The notes under the pieces: model-generated
The model's input: only the letters and a program-made list of their open reading frames with translations
What the model was told of the DNA's origin: nothing
Database searches by the model: none
Shown: positions 7,050-13,741 of the stretch, one piece after another
How the letters are laid out: the number at the start of each line of letters is the position of its first letter
How positions within the stretch are numbered: position 1 is the stretch's first letter
Assembly (NCBI GenBank): GCA_036758285.1
Contig: DAIOWV010000064.1
Span: forward strand, 1-15,338
Direction: 5' to 3'
Origin: Taishania sp036758285
Lineage (GTDB): Bacteria > Bacteroidota > Bacteroidia > Flavobacteriales_D > Crocinitomicaceae
DNA: 15,338 nt
Made by a program: the position numbers and the translations under genes

Positions 7050-8300
7050 CTAATTGGATTCATTTTTCCCTTCATTCATTTCAATTATATAAGACAGTGT
7101 TGACAATATTGTTGCATGTTTTTTAACAAAAGGATTTGTTTGATCCCAGACATATCCAGCAAGTACAGAACAAATTTGTTCCATAAATTCCTTATTCCTG
7201 TTCTTACTAAAGAAAATTGTTGGTAGACGTCCATCATACCATGCATTTACGTAGCTTCGGAAAACATTTATTCCTTGCTTCATGTGATCACTATAATCTT
7301 GTTCCCAGTTGACTAATTCACCATCTAAGTGTTTTGCAGCCAATGCTGCAGATTTATATCCTGATGCAATAGCGAACATCACACCAGAACTAAAAGTTGG
7401 ATCTAAAAATTCTGTTGCATTTCCAGCCAAGACATAGCCTTCACCATATAATTGCTTAACCGAAACAGCATAATTCATAACTGTTCTTGGTTCAAATTGA
7501 ATATCTGGATTGGCAAATCGTCCTTCTAAACCTGGAAATTCTGCCAATAATTTCAAAAACTCTTGATTGTCATTTGCAGCACATTCCTCAATAAACTCAA
7601 CGTCCGAAACAATACCAACAGAAGTTGTTCCATCAGAAAAAGGAATTGACCAAATCCAAGCTGAATTGTTCCTGAAAATGTGTACAAAAATATTCTTCCC
7701 TGCATTTTCAGTTCGATTTACATCTTTTATGTGGGTAAAAATAGCTCCTCTTGGTGGTGTATTTACTGGTATTTCTAAGTCTTTCAAACGAGGTAAGACA
7801 CGTCCATACCCGCTGGCATCCATTAAAAATTTAGCTGTTACAGTTTGAGATCCTAATTCTGGGTGTTCAAAATGTATCGTTTGAATTTCAGCTGAATTTT
7901 CAACGGCAACAACTGAAGCTTCGTGAATGACAACAGCTCCTCGTCTCTCTACTTCTCGAATCAACACATTATCGAAATCCGCTCGTTTAACTTGCCAAGT
8001 GTAACTCCAACTATCTTTTTTGAATTGGTCAACAAAAAAGAACGGACAATCACTATCTTCATGATGAAAACACACTCCATTCTTGATTTGAAAATTTTGA
8101 GCTTCCAAGACAGGCAATAAATCTAAATCATCCAGATAATCCATTATATGAGGCAACAAACTTTCACCAATAACAAATCTAGGAAACGTCATTTTTTCGA
8201 GCACCAAAACAGATTTTCCTTCTTTAAGTAATTTTGCTGTTGCAACGGATCCAGCTGGACCAGCTCCAATAACCACCACATCATACTGACTATCAATCAT
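7050..8300 (-). CDS. FAD-dependent oxidoreductase of the flavin-dependent halogenase family
   Basis: This 416-residue protein has an N-terminal Rossmann FAD site (VVVIGAGPAGS, GxGxxG at 12-17). It carries sequence marks of flavin-dependent halogenases: PRFVIGESLLP at 40-50, WxWxIP as WIWSIP at 215-220, and Fx.Px.Sx.G as FLDPTFSSG at 298-306. Lys73 in FQIKNGVCF falls where phenol/pyrrole halogenases have the lysine thought to guide HOCl. Such enzymes use reduced FAD, oxygen and halide; non-halogenating monooxygenase or dehydrogenase relatives also exist, so halogenation is an inference. It is the last gene of a three-gene operon: its ATG overlaps the preceding stop by four bases (ATGA). In flexirubin and xanthomonadin clusters a protein of this kind is thought to tailor the aryl head group. 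No terminator is visible before the converging aroK. Confidence 0.82.
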   Translation of the reverse strand: MIDSQYDVVVIGAGPAGSVATAKLLKEGKSVLVLEKMTFPRFVIGESLLPHIMDYLDDLDLLPVLEAQNFQIKNGVCFHHEDSDCPFFFVDQFKKDSWSYTWQVKRADFDNVLIREVERRGAVVIHEASVVAVENSAEIQTIHFEHPELGSQTVTAKFLMDASGYGRVLPRLKDLEIPVNTPPRGAIFTHIKDVNRTENAGKNIFVHIFRNNSAWIWSIPFSDGTTSVGIVSDVEFIEECAANDNQEFLKLLAEFPGLEGRFANPDIQFEPRTVMNYAVSVKQLYGEGYVLAGNATEFLDPTFSSGVMFAIASGYKSAALAAKHLDGELVNWEQDYSDHMKQGINVFRSYVNAWYDGRLPTIFFSKNRNKEFMEQICSVLAGYVWDQTNPFVKKHATILSTLSYIIEMNEGKNESN

Positions 8301-9826
8301 TTTAATGAATTTATTTTATTGACAATTTCCTCACCATTGACAAAGTTAAAACTTGTAACGAGTGCACCAATAGTTGCACCCAAAATTCCATGAAAAACTA
8401 TATTTTGCCCTGTAAGATATAAATTTGAAATCTTTGTCCTTGGATTAATTATTGTTTGAGCAGGATCATTGAAATCTTTTTCAATCCCATACATTTCACC
8501 TTCTGGAGTACCTAAATAATCTTTAAAAGTTAATGGCGTACTGCTGTATACTTTTTCAATTTTATCTCTCAAATTTGGATATCTTTCACACAAGCGATTA
8601 ATTATTTTATTTTCAAAAAATAGTTTTTTCTCTTCATAACCAAGCCCCCTATTCGAAGGGCTAACAATTGTATTGAATGTAGTATTCCATTCATTAAATT
8701 CATCCTTTTTTAGATAAACCATAGCTGATAAACTATCTGCAAATTCTGTATTTTTTGAAGATGAAGATGTACAACTAAAAATCACTTGAGGCCAACTATC
8801 CGAATCATAATCAACTGTATTCCAAACTTCATCAGTAAAAAAGTCATAAAAATTATGGTTGATATAAGGAAATGAATTTTCTTTTAAGTTTATGTTCACA
8901 ACAAAGCAAGCAACAGTATTTTTTAAAGATTTTATTCTTTTAACCGTTGCAGGTTTAAAATAATGGGCACCTAAAGTTTCCATTGTAACTGAAGGATGCA
9001 AATTTGAAATAAAACTAGTTGCTTCATACTGTTCTCCATCTTGACAGATGACACTTGTTAGCGTATTATTTTCATCTTTCACACCAGAAACAACTTCTTT
9101 TCTACGAAACAAGTCACCACCATTTAATCGAATTTGTTTGACCAATGCTTTCACTAATTGTGCACCACCATCCGCTAGTCGATAGCTACCATTAATGTAG
9201 CTGTTTAAAATTAAAGCTACAACATAAAGTGGTGTTCTTTTTTTATCTCCAGCGTATAAAAGTCCATTTCCAAGTATTGCAGCAATTAAATCCTGATTTG
9301 TTGTCAACTCATTCAAATAATTCCATGCACTAATTGATAGTATCTCTGGATTTGTATAATAAGTTCTTTCACCATCAAGTTTTAAATTATACAGAGGAAA
9401 ATAGGTACACAATTCTTGTAGTTTACTTACAAAGGTATTGATTGCAATAGATTCCTCCGGAAATTCATTTAAAAGATTTTCAGTAAACAACTCATAACCT
9501 TGCCCTTGCTTCAATATTCTTCCATTATTCAAACGAATCACATCAAAATTGTCATCCATTTTAATCAACTTCAGCTCTTCATAAATTTCCAAATAATTAA
9601 AAATCTTAAAGAGATTTTCTCCAGGATTTAATCCTCCGATATAATGTACACCTGTATCAAAAATACGTTTGTCACGGCTAAAAACTTGTAATGCACCTCC
9701 AATTTGTTGATTTTTTTCAAGCACACAAACTTTATAACCATTTTTTGCAAGTAGCAAAGCTGAAACTAGTCCACCAATTCCACTACCAATTATGACAACA
9801 TCGTATTTTTGCTTTTCACTACTCAT
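8297..9826 (-). CDS. CrtI/CrtISO-like FAD oxidoreductase (phytoene dehydrogenase family)
   Basis: This 509-residue protein is of normal length for carotenoid desaturase/isomerase and retinol saturase relatives. The N-terminal FAD-binding motif is VVIIGSGIGGLVSALLLAKNGYKVCVLEKN (GSGIGG at 14-19), followed by the family's GGALQVF and DTGVHYIGG at 57-65. The C-terminal flavin-contact segment is LYLTGQNIVFHGILGATIGA at about 469-488. By family it would desaturate, saturate or isomerise double bonds in a long conjugated or isoprenoid-like chain. Being the middle gene between the exporter-acyltransferase-methyltransferase protein and the halogenase-like protein, it more likely acts on a polyene acyl chain than on a carotenoid; no crt genes are nearby. 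It starts 9 bases after the preceding stop and ends in a four-base overlap with the next gene, so coupled translation is likely. Confidence 0.85.
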   Translation of the reverse strand: MSSEKQKYDVVIIGSGIGGLVSALLLAKNGYKVCVLEKNQQIGGALQVFSRDKRIFDTGVHYIGGLNPGENLFKIFNYLEIYEELKLIKMDDNFDVIRLNNGRILKQGQGYELFTENLLNEFPEESIAINTFVSKLQELCTYFPLYNLKLDGERTYYTNPEILSISAWNYLNELTTNQDLIAAILGNGLLYAGDKKRTPLYVVALILNSYINGSYRLADGGAQLVKALVKQIRLNGGDLFRRKEVVSGVKDENNTLTSVICQDGEQYEATSFISNLHPSVTMETLGAHYFKPATVKRIKSLKNTVACFVVNINLKENSFPYINHNFYDFFTDEVWNTVDYDSDSWPQVIFSCTSSSSKNTEFADSLSAMVYLKKDEFNEWNTTFNTIVSPSNRGLGYEEKKLFFENKIINRLCERYPNLRDKIEKVYSSTPLTFKDYLGTPEGEMYGIEKDFNDPAQTIINPRTKISNLYLTGQNIVFHGILGATIGALVTSFNFVNGEEIVNKINSLK

Positions 9827-9835
9827 TTACAAATA

Positions 9836-12800
9836 CTAACAATTATTCTTTCTTAAAATAAACAATACATTTGACGTTGTTTTTGAGTGTTCAATCATTT
9901 CAAATGTCAGCTTATTTTCCGTTGCAAAATCTTTAATATCTGAAATATTCAAAAACTCTAAATCATTTTCAACTTTATTAAATTTAAATAATTTGGTCGA
10001 TAACCTTTCTGTCAATTTTGTGTTTTTAGCTCGTTGATCAAAATCTAGCACCCCATCTCTGATAAACAGAATCCCATTTGAATTAAGCGATTTGCATGCT
10101 TTATCTAGCAACTTGGCTTGTTCAACTTTAGGTAAATAATGTAGAACATCATTAAAAAACACAACATCACTTTCATAAAAATCAAATTGTTTAATGTCAG
10201 CAATTTGAAAACGTATGTTGCCATTTTTCTTCAATGAATTATCTGCAGTTTCCAGCTTTTCTACATCATAATCCACTCCAATAACTGTACGATTTATATT
10301 TCGATAATGTAAATAATAACTCAGATATCCATACCCACATCCGATGTCATAAATTACTTTTCTGTCATCTATTAGATCATCGTATTGTTCAAAGTTTGTC
10401 TTTTCGAGCTTGAATTTCATTCTCACATACCATTCTAATACAGGTCCTTTCAATATATAATTTCTCATTATAGAGGAATACCAGAATGATGTTTTTGCAT
10501 TTTTCTTTTTCGATTCTACAAATGCATTTCGCATTAAAAGTTGAATCCTTTTTGTATACTCTTTATCCGTTTCTTGAAAATTAGGATAAACTTTATCGAG
10601 CGGTTGAATATAGAATTCACCTGCATTAATCATAATATCATTTTTTGGATTAATCTCATTCAACCCTACCAACAATAACGGTTGAATCGGTATATCCAAT
10701 GCCTTAGACAATAAAAAAGCTCCTTTATGAAAACGATGAATTTCACCATCTTTGCTTCTTGTCCCTTCAGGAAAAATTACCAAAGAATACCCTTCATCAA
10801 TTTTTTGTTTTACTAGCTGCAAATTCGTTTCGGTTCCATTTTCCACAAAAATATATCCCGCATATCTGATAAAAGGACCAAAAACAGGGGAATTATACAC
10901 CCAACTTTTAACCATTATTATCACCTTAGGATTCAACATCAAAACAGCTAGAATATCTAAAAAAGAGGTGTGATTTACTACAATAATTGAAGGTTTCGAA
11001 AAATCAAGTTTATCCTTATCTAGCATGATTTTTTTCACATGAAATCCTGCATACAACGTTGATTTAGCAAGTTTTGATATAAGAAAATTCATAAACATTT
11101 GTTTCTTCACTTTCTTCGCAGGGAAAGGCAATACAATCAACAATAAAAAAATTGTTAGAAAAATACTACCAATAAAGAAATAAATAAAAAGTAAAAGACT
11201 AAAAATCAACGTAAAGAAAGTAATTGGCCCTCTTCTTTTCTCAACCCTTCTTGTGACAAACCAATTAAAAATACCAGGTTGAACATAAAGGGTAATTATC
11301 ATAATCGCTGAAATCCCTATGATACTTACCAATGCAATTGACTGAATGGAAGGATGTTTTGCCAAAATAAGTGTTCCTGTACCAATAATAGTTGTTATAC
11401 CAGAAAGAATGATTGCCGATTTGTAAGAGGTTAAACTATCCTTTTTCGTTTTATATTTTTGAATTAGTCCATCTGTCATGAAAATACTAAAATCATCACC
11501 TAATCCAAAAATAAAAGTTGTAAGAATAATGTTTACAAAATTAAATTTGATATCAAAAAAAGAGGTTACTCCCATGATCCAAATCCAAGATAATAGCATT
11601 GGGAAGAATGCAAATAAAGCTAGCTCAATACGTCCATAAACAACCAACAATGAAAGAAAAACGATTGAAGAAGAAAAGAAGAGTAGAAAATTAAAATCAC
11701 TTTTAACTGTTGTCAACATTCCAGATGCGATTTCAGAAACATCCATTATATAAACATCATCTAGTTGTCGAATTTCACTTTTTAAATCATCAACAGTTGA
11801 TTTTGATACAATAATACTTGTTAAAAGTGATGGATGATTCTCTTGAGAATTAATTAGTCTCGACATCCCTAATTGACGTATCAACTCTTCTCCGGTAGAC
11901 TGAATATCATTTTTATTTTCAATAGATGCAATAAAAGGAGAAAATGCTTGTTCTGAAAAACCAAGTTCAACTGCATTTTGAATGAGTAAATCTACAACTT
12001 CTTTATTTTCTTTCCAAAATTTCAACCATTGACCTTCTTTAACTTCCCAAAGATCTTTTGAAATCATATAGGGAGCTGGAGATATTATTTCTGAAACTTG
12101 ATACTTTACCTTATTTTTTTCTAGTAATTGATAGAGTTTATAAGCTACATTCTTTGATTTCTCAAGCGATTCTCCATTAGAAAAAAGGTAAAGTCTTTTT
12201 TGAATTTCAGGATTAATACCTGTAAATGATTTTTCTTTTGCTTTCAATTCTTCTGGGTGAAATGACAAATTATTCAAATCTCCATCAAAATTTAGTCCTT
12301 GAGATTTTAATAAACTAAAGGTTGTTAAAGCGACAACTCCCAAAAGTGCAATTCGAAATACCAGTTTAGAAGTTGGTTTTTCATTTTCATTGACCTCTTG
12401 GTTTTTAATTTTCAACCCAGTTGATTGCAAAATAACAGGTAAAGCGATTACTGTAAACAATGCTGCCCCTAACAATGTAAACAATGCAATTAATCCGAAA
12501 TTTTTAAGTACTATCGATTGTGTAAATAACAATGCAGCAAATGCAGCAACTGTTGTGAAACTGCCTACCAGCATAGGTGTACTTATCTCACGAACAGTAT
12601 CCAATAAACTTCCTGAATGTTTATAATGGGTATAAAAATGAAATGCATAATCAAGAACTATTCCGAGTAAAACACTTGCAGTTGCAATAGAAATCGCATT
12701 TATTTCAGGATTAATGAATCCTGTCAATCCCAATCCAGACAAGACTCCAAAACCAGCAGGTAACAAAAAGAAAAAAGGAACTACAACACTCCTGTAATAG

Positions 12801-13639
12801 ATTACGAGTAGTAGTAAAATAAGTGAAACACTTATAATTGATGTTAGAAAAGTATCTTTTTGAATTTGTTGTGAATTTGCTAATGCAATTTGATAGACTC
12901 CAAAGGTTTCAAATTCGAAAGATGCATCTAGTTTCTCTGAAAAAACTGAAAGTTTTTTATCGAAATTACTTAACCCTTCATTGTCTTTTGAATCAACGGT
13001 TAAATCAGCGAAAAAAAATACTATCTGTTTATCAGAACTATACACAACACCATTCTCAACGGTATATGCACTTGAATCTGATCGTACATTAAATTGACTT
13101 AAAGTAGAGCCTAGAATATTCAAAGGATCCTTCGAAAAATAACCTCCTAAAAAGACTGAATTTGCGCCAGTCAATCTTGTTTTTACATTCTCTAATTGCT
13201 CTTTTATTGAATCATTATTCAGTTTATTAGAAGCTTTTAAATAATCTTCTTCGGTGAGAAACGCAATAGATGCATTTTGAAGATAGTCAATCATTACTGA
13301 CTGATCTATCATCCTATAGATTTGTAAATTTGTTATTTCATTCGAAAAATGTTTTTCAACATTTGCTGCCAGTTCATCTAGTCGGTCAAAATTTTCATCC
13401 TCATCTTCTGATGCTTTAAATGAAAAAACAAGTTGTTTATTGAGGTTGTTTTCTTGTATAACTTTACTAAACTGCTGAAATTCTTCTCCTTTAGGAAAAA
13501 TAGAATAAATATCATTGTCAATTTTTAAGCGACTAACTCCTATTGATAAAACAGCTATAACACATGATAACAAAGTCCAAAATAGGATTTTGTTTCTCAT
13601 TAAAAATTTAGAAATAGAAGCAAAAAAATTACCAATCAT
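9836..13639 (-). CDS. Trifunctional MMPL/RND transporter - lysophospholipid-type acyltransferase - SAM methyltransferase
   Basis: This 1267-residue fusion is uninterrupted. Residues 1-800 form a complete two-lobed RND/MMPL exporter: TM1 about 17-35, a periplasmic loop 38-260, TMs 264-405 with GIVLDYAFHF (Asp330, the proton-relay GxxxDY), TM7 about 427-445, a second loop 446-648, and TMs 650-793 with FGLGDDFSIF (Asp715/716). One or two extra hydrophobic segments (about 806-838) lead to a PlsC-type acyltransferase with NHTSFLD (H890x4D895), FVENG at 931-935 and FPEGTRSKDG at 956-965. The C-terminus (about 1070-1267) is a class I methyltransferase with DIGCGYGYLS (1098-1107), an acidic GVDYD, and NDVLHYL. 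By family the parts export a lipid, acylate a hydroxyl from acyl-CoA or ACP, and methylate an O or C position. I recall this arrangement being named as such in Bacteroidota, and its separate parts are standard in flexirubin/aryl-polyene clusters. First gene of a three-gene operon. Confidence 0.9.
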   Translation of the reverse strand: MIGNFFASISKFLMRNKILFWTLLSCVIAVLSIGVSRLKIDNDIYSIFPKGEEFQQFSKVIQENNLNKQLVFSFKASEDEDENFDRLDELAANVEKHFSNEITNLQIYRMIDQSVMIDYLQNASIAFLTEEDYLKASNKLNNDSIKEQLENVKTRLTGANSVFLGGYFSKDPLNILGSTLSQFNVRSDSSAYTVENGVVYSSDKQIVFFFADLTVDSKDNEGLSNFDKKLSVFSEKLDASFEFETFGVYQIALANSQQIQKDTFLTSIISVSLILLLLVIYYRSVVVPFFFLLPAGFGVLSGLGLTGFINPEINAISIATASVLLGIVLDYAFHFYTHYKHSGSLLDTVREISTPMLVGSFTTVAAFAALLFTQSIVLKNFGLIALFTLLGAALFTVIALPVILQSTGLKIKNQEVNENEKPTSKLVFRIALLGVVALTTFSLLKSQGLNFDGDLNNLSFHPEELKAKEKSFTGINPEIQKRLYLFSNGESLEKSKNVAYKLYQLLEKNKVKYQVSEIISPAPYMISKDLWEVKEGQWLKFWKENKEVVDLLIQNAVELGFSEQAFSPFIASIENKNDIQSTGEELIRQLGMSRLINSQENHPSLLTSIIVSKSTVDDLKSEIRQLDDVYIMDVSEIASGMLTTVKSDFNFLLFFSSSIVFLSLLVVYGRIELALFAFFPMLLSWIWIMGVTSFFDIKFNFVNIILTTFIFGLGDDFSIFMTDGLIQKYKTKKDSLTSYKSAIILSGITTIIGTGTLILAKHPSIQSIALVSIIGISAIMIITLYVQPGIFNWFVTRRVEKRRGPITFFTLIFSLLLFIYFFIGSIFLTIFLLLIVLPFPAKKVKKQMFMNFLISKLAKSTLYAGFHVKKIMLDKDKLDFSKPSIIVVNHTSFLDILAVLMLNPKVIIMVKSWVYNSPVFGPFIRYAGYIFVENGTETNLQLVKQKIDEGYSLVIFPEGTRSKDGEIHRFHKGAFLLSKALDIPIQPLLLVGLNEINPKNDIMINAGEFYIQPLDKVYPNFQETDKEYTKRIQLLMRNAFVESKKKNAKTSFWYSSIMRNYILKGPVLEWYVRMKFKLEKTNFEQYDDLIDDRKVIYDIGCGYGYLSYYLHYRNINRTVIGVDYDVEKLETADNSLKKNGNIRFQIADIKQFDFYESDVVFFNDVLHYLPKVEQAKLLDKACKSLNSNGILFIRDGVLDFDQRAKNTKLTERLSTKLFKFNKVENDLEFLNISDIKDFATENKLTFEMIEHSKTTSNVLFILRKNNC

Positions 13640-13664
13640 TAATATCCAAGTAAAAATCAGACAA

Positions 13665-13692
13665 CGAAATTAAGGTTTTGTTAGACATCAAA
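13665..13692 (-). promoter_or_regulatory. Candidate promoter of the exporter-oxidoreductase-halogenase operon
   Basis: On the minus strand a TTTG (13689-13692) is followed after 16 bases by TAATTTCG (13665-13672), which differs from TAnnTTTG at one position. The ATG of the 1267-residue protein lies 25 bases further on. This is the only reasonable match in the 102-base gap to the upstream protease gene. Confidence 0.42.
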
Positions 13693-13741
13693 AGAAAAAA
13701 GTTTCAAATTCTCTTTTGTATCCCACAATGTTATTCAAAAA

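Noticed and set aside
13689..13718. Hairpin CAAAAGA...TCTTTTG as terminator of the protease gene
   Set aside because: The 7-base A/T-rich stem has a 16-base loop and overlaps the candidate operon promoter; too weak to call.
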